Assembly (NCBI GenBank): GCA_009809945.1
Contig: WTPW01000154.1
Span: forward strand, 83,190 to 147,189
DNA length: 64,000 bases
From: Gigaspora margarita
Lineage: Eukaryota; Glomeromycota; Glomeromycetes; Diversisporales; Gigasporaceae
Direction of reading: 5' to 3'
Shown here one piece after another: positions 45,793-55,632 of this stretch. How positions within the stretch are numbered: the stretch's first letter is position 1; every line of letters starts with the position of its first letter. A model generated the notes under the pieces. It was not told the origin of the DNA. It saw only the letters and a list, made by a program, of their open reading frames with translations, and did no database searches. A program made the translations under genes and the position numbers.

Positions 45793-46071
45793 ATTCGAAT
45801 ATTGAATTAAAAAAAAAGAGCGTAAAATAAAAATAGAAAGCAAGTATGAGCAAAAAGGTAACGTGGAAAAAAAAGAAAACGCGAAAGAAAAAGAATTGAA
45901 TTGTATTTATAGTCTTTATGGCTGATAATGATTTGATCTGTGATCCATTAAATTTTTAACAATGGGAATAAACTTTTAATATAAAATTCTAATAAATAAA
46001 TAATGCTATAGTACTTTCGAATACTTTTTTTCTCAATAAATAGCGGCAATTTTTATTAGTTACTGTGCTAT

Positions 46072-46335
46072 GCCGGATAAAACAGTTATGAGGCACTTGT
46101 GCCTCATAACTTCGGTACAATTTGCATTTTTTCAAGCACCTCGACGACTGGCATGGCGCTATCGCGCCATGCCAGTCTTCGAGGCACTTGTAAAAATGCA
46201 AATTGTACCTTACCGGTATTTGCAGAATGTGATCTAATTGTTCGAATTTTGCGCACCTTCGGTGCTTAAAATCGACCAATCAAATCACATTCTGCAAATA
46301 CCTCAGTTATTCGGCACTTCGTGCCTCATAACTAT
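46072..46335. repeat. Cluster of perfect hairpins upstream of the recombinase gene
   Basis: In order: GTTATGAGGCACTTGTGCCT palindrome (46083-46108); a ~95-bp hairpin with arms GGTACAATTTGCATTTTT and GACTGGCATGGCGC (46115-46210); an ~87-bp hairpin with arms GGTATTTGCAGAATGTGAT (46216-46302); and GGCACTTCGTGCC (46310-46323). G+C is far above the surroundings. They lie 280-550 bp upstream of the recombinase start and inside the terminal inverted repeats. Confidence 0.85.
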
Positions 46336-47189
46336 TAATTATTGTTTACATAGAAGCTCTATATGGTCGTGAAACATTTTTTAATGATATCTTGTGATCT
46401 ACTGGTCCAATTTTAATGATTTTACCACCATTAGAATCGCAAGAATGTGCTCTACAACTTTCAATTAGTGGAGAAGTAAGGCTAGCTTAATAAAAAAATT
46501 CGCTATTGCTCTGACAGTGCCAGATTCCAGAAATTTGATAAACAATAATTGATTTGCCCCATATATTACTATAGATTTTCACTGTTTGGCATATGGATCA
46601 CGAATTAAGCAATAAAATCAAGTGATCTGCATGGTGCAAATAGAAAAGGATTTACTGTTACACAAAATCCATGGTGCAATTAGTGTTTATCATGGTATAA
46701 ATAGTGTTTCTCTTTATTTATTTTCATTTTGTTTTGTTTATTGATTTTCTTATGTTCTTATTAGCAGGTAAGTATTGAAATTATAATTTTGGAGATTATT
46801 GCAGATTACAATAGATGGTGCCTATTATTAATGTTTTTATTTTTCTGATATTAAGTAATTCTCCTAAAAAAAGGATAAATTAACAAAATATTAAATATAA
46901 CAATGTAAAATTTTAAATGTTTTACCAAAATTCAAAATGTGACCATTATTTAAATTAATACTAATTTGCCAAATTTTTAAATTTGGTCCTTGGTTTAAAT
47001 TTTAACTAATTTGCTAAAAAAAAATATAATCTATATAAGAGATGTCTGGAATCCTATAGATTAATTTGTTTTTTAACTTTAGTATTCATAATAATTTAAT
47101 TAAAAAAGTTTCTATTTTTATTGTTCAAATTTAGCTTTTTTGTTGTTTGCTTTTTTTTTTGTTTTTTAATTACAAGTTTTACTATTTGA

Positions 47190-49165
47190 TTTTGTTTAAA
47201 TAGTAATCTATATAAGATTAGCAGTATGATTATAATAAAATTTAGGGCAATCTTATAAGTTTTATAATAAAGTAGAATCTGTAGCTGCCTCAAAGTAAAG
47301 TTATTTTTTTGCTACCATATATTTCCAAAAACAAGTTACTCCAAAAATAAGCTACCTCTCTAATTTTTTTTCAAAAAATCTTAAAAAAACACATTAGCAG
47401 ATACTATATAAAAAAAGTTCAAATTTTACTAAGTAAACCCAAAAGGTGTTATTAAATAAACTTGTTCAAAGCATCAAATTACACTTATAATAAAAATTTC
47501 ATATCATTTGGACAACTTTTTATTATATATTTTTCATTTTTTTAAAAAAATTTAACAATTCGAAAATAAGCTACTCTATATTTTTTTGTATAATTTTTGG
47601 CCCAAAAAAGGTAGCTTATTTTCAGGAATATATAGTAAGTTAACCTTTTTTCAAGCTCTAACAAAAGTTGTAAAGCTTATTTTTATAATTTTAATGATAT
47701 AAGATTAGTAAAATTGGTCTAGTAGTTCTTGAGATATCAACTTTTATTCTTTATATGGTTCAGTGCAAAAAGGTTTATACCTCAAAAATATATTTAATTT
47801 TTGTACTTAAATAGCTGTATAAGTTTTAATTAAATATTTCTAATTTTATTATATAAAACAAAGTAGGTTATAATTTATCTTTTTGTATAATTTTTATTAT
47901 TATAATATCATTATTTTAACAATTTATTATATGTAACTTTTTGAATTGAATAAAAAAAAAAGTTTTTTCAAAAAAAAATCTATTTTAACTATTTTCAAAA
48001 AAAGTATAGAAGTGTTATAAGTTTGTATTATGCAAGTGCGTTAATGTACATATAATGAACATATGGGTATTATATATTAAAACAGCCTTTTTTAGAATTT
48101 TTGAAAATTGAGTTTTCATTAAATTTATATAAATTTTGACGTGATTAATATTTTTTAATTATAAATGAAAGTCAATTTGAATAATAAAAAATCATAATAA
48201 TTGTAAAAGAAAAATTATATACGGCCACATAAGGCCAACATATCATGAGATTACATGATAGAGGCGCTGATATTTATTATCTAATATTCATTTACTATAG
48301 AGGCTTATCCCCCTATCTCCATATAATATATTTAGCTAAATTTAATTGGCTATAATTTTTTTTATATAAGGTAAGGTCTTGCTTGCCCCCACCCTAAAAT
48401 ATTATCTAATAAATGTCAGCATCCTAGTTACCTGTTACAATTAACTAATCAAAATTGTGAAATTTAATTAATACTGAATCAGTCTGAAAATCAAAACAAA
48501 TGATAAAAATTATCTCAAAATAAATTATGTTTAAAAAGGGGGTGTTTTAATGTGTAACACCCCATATGGTCAAAATTTGAGCAAAATTGGATCACTAATT
48601 GTTAAAAAATTAGTTATTAAAATCAAGCAATTGTGTTTTTTTACTATATAAAATATATAAAAATTACTATTAAATTTATATAATAAATTTTACAATCAAC
48701 TTTTTAAAAAAGTTAGTATAAATAAAATTTTTTATTTTTCAAAAATTATTAAAATAATTATATTTTAATTAATCCACATACTAGACACTTTTAATAAATT
48801 AAAAATATTAAAAATTATTATATAAAAAAAAGTTTACTAATAACTATTTGAGGTATGAACATTTTTGTACTGGACTATATATATAAAAATTGCAAAGAAA
48901 TTTTATATATATAGCAAGAAAAAAGTTAAGATATATCAAGAACTATCTGGCCAATTTTACCAATTTTACTATCATTAGAATCACAAAAATGAGCTTTACA
49001 GCTTAAGATAAAGTTTGGAAAAAAGTTAACTTAGTAAAAAAATAACTTCACTTGAAGCAGCTACAGATTCCACTTTATTATAAAAACTTATATAGGACTT
49101 AACTCCAGATTTTATTATAATTATACTGCTGATCTTATGTGAATTATAAAGTTACTTGCTATAAG
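47190..49165. mobile_element. TIR element with family P-like arms
   Basis: Inverted arms 47205-47314 plus 47638-47770 and 48890-49160 share GGAATCTGTAGCTGC, AAGTTAACTTTTTT and TAAAATTGGTC-type words. A MITE (47315-47635) interrupts the left arm at a TA. The centre has no ORF but contains another small inverted element (48268-48425, TGATATTTATTATCTAATAT and imperfect complement). Confidence 0.6.
47315..47635. mobile_element. Tc1/mariner-type MITE, family M4, copy 3
   Basis: 321 bp, ends CCATATATTTCCAAAAA and CTATATATTCCTGAAAATAA (inverted), TA on both sides (47313-47314, 47636-47637). The most diverged of the three copies. Confidence 0.8.
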
Positions 49166-49853
49166 TAATAATTATGAACATTATGGATTACAACCTGGGT
49201 TGCAACTAGTGTGCGGGACGGGCCGGGCCTGCTTAGACCTGAAACTCAGCCTGAAAATTATTTGTAGGCCCGAGCCCGGTCTGTGAAAAAAAAGCCCGTG
49301 AAATAAATCGGGCCGGGCCTTATTTAAAACTATACCCAGCCCGGCCCGCAAATTTATATGCATTACTAAAATTTTTCACTTACGAAAATTAACTTCAAAC
49401 AACCTAGAACTAAATATTGACATACATATTTGTTGCATGTAAGTCATAAAGTTTCAATTCCTATTCTTGGCACGATCCATTTTTGCTCAAACGAAGCCTT
49501 TATTCATTTTAATTATTTTTCGACAAAAATTCAGTTTTAAAAAATTTTATAAAATTACAATTCCTATTCTTTGGCAAAGTCCATTTTCATTCAAATGAAG
49601 CCTTTATTCATTTCTAATTATTTTCAACGAAAATTTGTTTTTAAAAAAGTTTCAATTCCTATTCTACATTTTCGCTCAAACAAAGCCTTTATTCAATTCT
49701 AATTATTTTTTGATGAAAATTCGGTTTTAAAAAAAAATTGTGTAAAATTTCAATACTATTCTTTGGCAAGGCCTATTTTCATTCAAACAAAGCCTTTATT
49801 CTTTTTCGACGAAATTTATTAGTTTTTAAAAAACTATAGGTCATGTTGAAAGA

Positions 49854-50430
49854 ATGAACGATCTTGGTAACTCTTACAAAAATGGGATCAGAATTGAAAA
49901 GTATGAACCCAAGACATTCAATAATTATCAAAAACCTACTGATATGGGTCATACTAGTATAATATGGGGTCTTAAGCGTTGTTATCACATTGGAATCGGC
50001 CTAACCAAAGATAAAAATAAGAATGTATTAAGTGCCGGGAAAAACAAACCCAAATCTCATATGAGTCATCCAAATATTCTACCTGCACGATATCACGAGG
50101 GATATGATAGAGTCAAAGGTTGCACCAAGAGTGAATCGAATGGAACTGAAGGTGAAGAGGTAAAACCAACTGAAGGTATGGAACTTTAGAAGCTGCATGT
50201 GTAGAGTGGAAGAAAAAGTTGAATCATTTAAGACCCGGTTTAGTGTAATTAAATATAATAAAAGCCCAATGAACCGAAAGTATGATATGGCTGGAGAGTC
50301 TTATAAAAATGACCCAGAAGTTGATGGTGCTTGTAGAGTTTGGATGATGAAGGTCAAAAATATCAGAGGTATGAAGTCAGTGGGAAACAGGAGAAATGCA
50401 AAGACAGAAATGGAATTCTCAATATGAATG
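49854..50430 (+). pseudogene. Decayed Sel1-like repeat fragment inside the hAT-like element
   Basis: The first frame reads DLGNSYKNGIRIEK, then FNNYQKPTDMGHTS and RCYHIGIGLTKDKNKN: the LG..Y..G.GvekD..KA..yyqKsa.mGh pattern of Sel1-like repeats. A third, frameshifted repeat contains RYHEGYDRV. The following frame (50197-50427) is not recognisable. Sel1-like repeats are adaptor repeats, often joined to kinase domains in Glomeromycotina. No start context or other domain remains, so it is a captured and decayed piece rather than a gene. Confidence 0.65.
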
Positions 50431-50524
50431 TAGGTCAATACTGATGAAAAAAACCTTTATGCTCAATTTTTATTCTTTTATTAGTATAATTATGTATTTC
50501 TTATATTGGCATAGTTGTGGCATA

Positions 50525-50622
50525 GTCGGGTGATTAGATCTCCAAACAGGTGATCAAAGCTCCAAACGGGTGATCAAAGCTCCAAACGGGTGGTCAAAGC
50601 TCCAATCGAGAGATTAAAGCTC
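50525..50622 (+). repeat. Short tandem repeat, unit about 21 bp
   Basis: Four to five units of GGTGATCAAAGCTCCAAACG with a few differences, inside the hAT-like element. Confidence 0.85.
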
Positions 50623-51051
50623 CCCTACGAATTAAAACTATATAAGGGTTTAGTTTTCGCTTATGAAGGGAGGACAAGCAGTTAACGATTGTAGATAGTA
50701 TTTAGTATTATTGTGATAATCCGAAAGAGAAATCTTATACCCGTAATTATATGTAATGATTTATCACTTTAAACCATTTAACCTTAAGTACTTTGGTTAA
50801 TGATCAAACTAAACTAACACAGTAATGTCATCAAGTTCTCTATTGATTTTGACTATAAGCTTACCGGGTATTATCGGGCCTTATCGGGCTTTCTTATAAA
50901 GCTTGAACCCAGCCCGTTATTTATCAAGCCCGATCTGTGTATGGCCCGAACAATAGCGGGCTCAAAAATTAAGGCCCAAATTGAACCAAAGCCCGGCCCA
51001 GCCCGCAAGTTTCCGGGCTTAGCCCGGCCCATCCCGCACCCTAGTTGCAAC

Positions 51052-51704
51052 CTTAATTACAACTAATACCCAAAGTTGTAATGTACTGTATTGCTATAAA
51101 ATGCTATAATAGTTATAAGTGCTATAATAGTTGTAAATACCCTAATAGGTTGTAAGTGCTATAATAGGTTATAAGTATCATAATATTTGCAATAGTCAGT
51201 TGGCTTACTAGTATTTCCAATAAACATAGTTAATCTTGTTTCTTGTTTGGTTTATTTCTAACAAGATATAGTTCAATTTGTTTAACTTTTGTACTATATG
51301 TTGGGAGTGTGCTTAGAGATGGGTTTTATGTATGCATATGATTCCTTAATTATGTATATGAATGCACATTAATGCATATGTTTCTGAATCATACGCATTT
51401 TATTCCATCAAAATTTTATAAAAAAATTAAATATAAGTGTAATTAACATTTTAATCTATCTATATACTCCAATTCTGAATCTGTTCGCTTTAACATTTTT
51501 GATTAGTCATATCCAAAACTGTGGCCTAAATGTGGAAAAACTACTAGAAATATATAAGATAATTATAACGATTATTATGGTCAAGTAATTATTATGACAT
51601 TTGGTAATTATTATATCATACCATCAATTTTACAGGAACAAAGTCCAATAAAGTGCTATTTGATTATCAATATATGGCTTCCCTTCTGTCATTCATGTTA
51701 GTGT
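51052..51704. other. AT-rich stretch with a GCTATAATAG tandem repeat
   Basis: 51080-51190 repeats TGCTATAATAGTTATAAG about six times. The rest has no recognisable gene or element. Confidence 0.55.
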
Positions 51705-52925
51705 TCTGAAAAAAATGATCCAAATGGATCTGGTATTTTCAATAGGTCTGAATGGAGTATTCACTAAGGGTACCAGAACTGTTAATCTCTAAGTCGACAT
51801 CAATGATACCAAAATCATTTCATTTGAATCACTAGATATATAATTAATATGGAAAATACACTATTATCCAGTGATAGTAAATGACCTGGTCATTTGCAAA
51901 TTTCTCAAATGACCTCAAATGACCCTGAAATGACCGGTCATTAATGGTCATCTCAATTTTGGGTCATTTAGAAATGACTTGTGACCAAATGACCGTGGTC
52001 ATTTAGAAATAACCAAAGTCATTTGAGGGTCATTTAGTCATTGGGCCATCGTGCATATAGAGTTTGTATCCCATATCTAATACGTATAGGTTTCGAAGTA
52101 AGCCAAACCCAGTAAAGGTTTATATGCCCGGTCCAACCTAGGAATGGTAAATAACTCGGTCATTTGATCAAAATTTAAGTGTCTCCAAGCTATTAAATCA
52201 TGACAAGATCATTTTGGTTATTAAGTTCATTTAGGTCATTGGCATATAAAATAATTTTATTGGTCGAATTGCTCGTATAGAAAGTTATCAATCTTTATTA
52301 CTTCCCTTACAATAATCTTAACTATATATTAAAGTCCCAAATTTTACTAAGTCAATTAATATTTATGTCTTAAGTGCTCGAAATATGCAATTTATTATTT
52401 CAAACAACTTTACTTAAGACATAAATATTAATTGACTTATAATTATTGATTATGTTTTAATTTTGTTTGGCGGCCAATTCTGATTGGCTAAAGAGCATTA
52501 GAATATTAACTAACATATGTTAAATAATCTTCTAGGTCATTTGAGCCTCAAAATGACCCAATGACTAGTCATTTGTCATTTGGGTCATTTGGGTCATTTC
52601 AGGTCATTTACCATCACTGCTATTATCAACAGGCTCCGCTTGTCTCTCACGTCTCTCACGTGCATCTGTAGCCAGTAGCAGTCCTTCAAACTCACCGCAT
52701 AAATCGGATCTGGATTTGGGTCTGGATCCGGATCCGGTTTGTGTAGAAAGGACTTCTACTGGCTACAGACACATGTGAGAGACAAGCGGAGCCTGTTGTT
52801 AGTATTGTGTTTTCCATATTAATTATATGTACAGTTTCAGTTCTGGTACCCTTAATGAAATGCTACATTCATACCCATTAAAATACCGGATCCATTCAAA
52901 TCCATTCGGATCCCTTTTTTGCCTA
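51705..52925. mobile_element. Foldback element interrupted by a hAT-like insertion
   Basis: Arms 51715-51868 and 52780-52925 are inverted (AAATGGATCTGGTATTTT versus complement of AAAATACCGGATCCATT; AAGGGTACCAGAACTG; ATATGGAAAATACACTATTA). Near the centre, ACAGGCTCCGCTTGTCTCTC and its complement form a tight hairpin around GGATCTGGATTTGG repeats (52628-52800). No ORF. Confidence 0.7.
51869..52619. mobile_element. hAT-like element rich in AAATGACC words, 751 bp
   Basis: Ends CAGTGATAGTAAATGACCTG and CAGTGATGGTAAATGACCTG (inverted), perfect 8-bp duplication CTATTATC (51861-51868, 52620-52627). More than 15 AATGACC / GGTCATT words crowd the two ends; hAT transposases are known to bind repeated subterminal motifs of this kind. 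No ORF. Confidence 0.88.
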
Positions 52926-53634
52926 GCCATGGCATAAAAGGTCGGGTCACGTGATAACTAAAAACTTTTTATTTAGATTAGAGCTAGTGCTATATTAGAG
53001 TTGAAATAATTAGCATTATATATAGTAAAATCGGTCAAGGAATATTTTTGTTAGTGAGTAGGTTGTTTCTTATGATGATTTTCTAATTTCTTTAGATCGA
53101 ATGTTTGACTTGAATTTCCTCATCGTGTTACGTTGCATCAAATTGGAATTCGTTATTGGCTAGTTTTACTGCAGATCATCACATGACCGGAAAATTTTTT
53201 GTGGGATAGCTACTACCTTCGTTATGATGTAAGAACTCACCTGATAAAATTTAATGCAGTGTGAAAATCATCCATTACTATAAACATCTAAACTGATTAC
53301 TGGATTATCATGCTAATCCGTTTGAAGATCAATTTGTTTTAATCTACAACAGTTACCATAATCGTGTTTACTTGTAAATCTACTAGAGTGGTAGGGTACA
53401 TTGAATCAATTGTGTACGGTTAAGTTTGTAATTTTATATACTCACACACGGACGTGCGTATGAATAAAGAAAAATTCAGAAACGAACGTACGTACGTACG
53501 TACACACGACACGCACATGATTTATCTTAAATCTTTACTTAAATAGCTTATTTTCACGTGCTTCATAGAAATTTATTTATAAGTCGGGCTTATCCGGTAC
53601 AGATCCGTAACTTTATTTTTTTACTTTTTCAAAA
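52926..53634. promoter_or_regulatory. Upstream region of the F-box/LRR gene
   Basis: About 700 bp without repeat-element ends, less AT-biased than most of the window. A CGTACGTACGTACGTACAC microsatellite lies at 53486-53507. The 60 bp before the ATG are pyrimidine-rich. No specific promoter element can be assigned with confidence. Confidence 0.35.
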
Positions 53635-55632
53635 ATGTTACCGTTGCCAAATGAATGTCTTTTCGAAATATTCATTAACCTTAAGATTTATTATAGATTC
53701 TTATTTTCCTGTCTTCTTGTAAACCGTCAATGGTGTAGAAATGTTGTACCAATATTATGGAGCGAGCCATTATTACATTTTAAAGATAAAAGACTTATAA
53801 GAATATATCTTTTAGCATTAAATGCCGAAGAACAAGCCCCATTAATTCCATTAAATATATTACTCCCAAATGATCAACAACCATTATTTGAATACACTAT
53901 TTATACTACATTTGTCAGCTGCTATGGTTTAGAACATGGAATTATAAATTGGCTTTGTCGTGAAGGAGATGAACCTCATGACTTTAATGATTATTCTAAA
54001 AAATATAAATTTTTTAAGAATGAAGTTGAAACAGCTAAATCTTCTTTAATAACTATGTTTTTAAGATCCAGTTTAAACCTTAAAGATTTAAAATTTTATG
54101 GATCAGTTAATAATAAAATAACAAAGCTATTAATAGAATCTCTTTACAAAAATATCACTATTACTTCTTTAAATCTTTCTTATACTCAACTTAGCTTCGA
54201 AGAAGCAAAAGCATTGGCTGAAGTTCTTTACAAAAATACCGTTCTGATCTCTTTAACTCTTTATAGAAATAAACTTGGTCCTAACGAAGCAAAAGTATTG
54301 GCTGAAGCTCTTTATGAAAATACTACTTTAACCTCTTTAGATCTTGGCCTTAATCAACTTAGTTTTAGGGGTGGGAAAGCCTTTGCTGAAGCTCTTTGTA
54401 AAAACTCTTCTCTAAAATCCTTAGATCTTTGTGGCAATCAACTTGATTTTGAAGGTGGAAAAGCGTTTGCCGAGGCTCTTTATAAAAATGATACTTTGAC
54501 TTCCCTAAGACTTAGTATTAATCAACTTGGTTTTAAAGGTGGAAGTGCATTGGCCGAAGCTCTTCGTAAAAATACCACTCTAACCTCTTTAAACCTTTAT
54601 GATAATCAACTCGATTCTAAAGGTGGAAAAGCATTGGCCGATGCTCTTTGCAGAAATACTGCTTTAACTTCTTTAAATCTTGGTGATAATAGACTTGGTT
54701 TTGAAAGTGGGAATGCATTGGCCGAAGTTCTTAATAGAAATACCACTCTAACTTCATTAAATCTTTATAATAACTATCTTGGTCTTGAAGGTGGAACAGC
54801 ATTAGTAAAAGCTCTTCGCAGAAACACTGCTTTAACTTATTTGGATCTTAGTAATAATCAACTTGGTTTTGAAGTTGGAAAAGCATTGGCCGAGGCTCTT
54901 TGCAAAAATACTACTTTAATATCTTTAGATATTTACAATAATCAGCTTGGTTTCGAAGGCGGAAAAGTATTAGCTGAAGCCCTTTACAAAAATTTCACTT
55001 TAAAATCCTTAAATATTAGTAATAATCAACTTGGTTCTGAAGGTGGAAAAGCATTGGCAAAGGCTCTTTGCAAAAATATAACTCTGACTTCCTTATGCCT
55101 TTCTGAAAATCAAATTGCCCATGAAGGTATAAAAGCCTTAGCGGAAGCTCTCTGTAAAAATTTTACTCTTACTTCATTAGATCTTTGCAGCAATCAAATT
55201 ACCTTTAAGGGTGGAAAAGCTTTAGCTGAAGCTCTTCATAAAAATACTAAATTAACTTCTTTAAATCTATATAATAATCAACTTGGCTTTGAAGGAATAA
55301 AAGCATTGACAGAAGCCCTTTGTAAAAACATTTCATTAACTTCATTAAATCTTTCAGATAATGGACTTGGTTTTAAAGAGGGAGAAATATTAGCAGAGGC
55401 TCTTTGCAAAAATATTGCTTTAACTGACTTGAACCTTTCATATAATAAACTTGGCTTTAGAGGAGGGAAAGCTTTAGCTGAGGCTCTTTGTAAAAATTCT
55501 ACTTTAATTTATTTAAAAATTCATAACAATCACTTTAGTCTTAAAGAAGAAAAAATATTAACGAAAATTCTCCGTAAAAATACTACTTTAGTTTTATTAA
55601 ATTTTGATAATTATCCGCGTCATTCATTTTAA
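53635..55632 (+). CDS. F-box-like protein with 17-18 leucine-rich repeats
   Basis: An intact 665-codon single-exon ORF. Residues 1-45 look like an F-box (LPNECLFEIF...LLVNRQWCRNVVPILWSEP), the part that would bind Skp1 in an SCF ubiquitin ligase. Residues 46-145 form a linker. From about residue 145 a degenerate repeat leads into 17 regular 28-residue repeats (174-649) and a half repeat, of the ribonuclease-inhibitor/NLRC3 type: LTSLNLxxNQLGFEGGKALA EALCKN is the approximate unit. The repeats should form a curved solenoid for binding a substrate. At DNA level they are an 84-bp tandem array (54154-55581), prone to unequal crossing-over. The start is the first ATG, in an AAAATG context, and gives a complete F-box. 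Codon use is AT-rich like the surroundings. The target and pathway cannot be told from sequence; many such genes exist in Glomeromycotina. No neighbouring host gene is seen. Confidence 0.9.
   Translation: MLPLPNECLFEIFINLKIYYRFLFSCLLVNRQWCRNVVPILWSEPLLHFKDKRLIRIYLLALNAEEQAPLIPLNILLPNDQQPLFEYTIYTTFVSCYGLEHGIINWLCREGDEPHDFNDYSKKYKFFKNEVETAKSSLITMFLRSSLNLKDLKFYGSVNNKITKLLIESLYKNITITSLNLSYTQLSFEEAKALAEVLYKNTVLISLTLYRNKLGPNEAKVLAEALYENTTLTSLDLGLNQLSFRGGKAFAEALCKNSSLKSLDLCGNQLDFEGGKAFAEALYKNDTLTSLRLSINQLGFKGGSALAEALRKNTTLTSLNLYDNQLDSKGGKALADALCRNTALTSLNLGDNRLGFESGNALAEVLNRNTTLTSLNLYNNYLGLEGGTALVKALRRNTALTYLDLSNNQLGFEVGKALAEALCKNTTLISLDIYNNQLGFEGGKVLAEALYKNFTLKSLNISNNQLGSEGGKALAKALCKNITLTSLCLSENQIAHEGIKALAEALCKNFTLTSLDLCSNQITFKGGKALAEALHKNTKLTSLNLYNNQLGFEGIKALTEALCKNISLTSLNLSDNGLGFKEGEILAEALCKNIALTDLNLSYNKLGFRGGKALAEALCKNSTLIYLKIHNNHFSLKEEKILTKILRKNTTLVLLNFDNYPRHSF

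Larger units (their letters stand above)
40536..46714. mobile_element. 6.2-kb element: long terminal inverted repeats around a Crypton-type tyrosine recombinase
   Basis: The outer ~100 bp (ACCATGATAAACACTAATTG, GTAACAGTAAATCCTTTTCT) are near-identical in inverted orientation at 40545-40637 and 46610-46705. They continue, with a gap on the left caused by the TTAA insertion, as a ~290-bp inverted pair (43347-43640 and 46330-46605). Flanks TATTTATT (40528-40535, 46715-46722) match perfectly over 8 bp but are low complexity. Between the repeats lies a recombinase gene on the minus strand and a cluster of hairpins upstream of it. Classical Cryptons lack terminal inverted repeats, so either the gene sits in a captured palindromic element or this is a TIR-bearing recombinase element. 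Confidence 0.7.
37356..47055. mobile_element. Candidate 9.7-kb composite element with hAT-type ends
   Basis: Left end ATAACCCCAGACATCTCTTA (37356) and right end, inverted, AGGATTCCAGACATCTCTTA (47055), both followed by TATAGG/TATAGA and then by TTTGCTAAAAA subterminal motifs on each side. They resemble the M1 MITE ends (AGGACCCCAGACATC). Flanking 8 bp ATAGTTTA (37348-37355) and ATAGATTA (47056-47063) match at 7 of 8. The interior holds an A-rich region, a 1.1-kb block of more balanced composition and the recombinase element. No hAT transposase was seen, so it is either non-autonomous with cargo, or two unrelated ends. Confidence 0.5.
49207..51043. mobile_element. hAT-like element carrying a Sel1-like gene fragment
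   Basis: 1.84 kb, ends TAGTGTGCGGGACGGGCCGG and TAGGGTGCGGGATGGGCCGG (inverted), perfect 8-bp duplication GTTGCAAC (49199-49206, 51044-51051). Terminal regions repeat GGCCCGGGC-type words (GCCCGGCCC), making them unusually GC-rich. The left interior has three to four ~100-bp direct repeats (TTCAATTCCTATTCT, CAAANGAAGCCTTTATTCAT). The right half carries a decayed Sel1-like repeat fragment. There is no transposase, so this is a gene-capturing (Pack-type) non-autonomous element. Confidence 0.85.
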
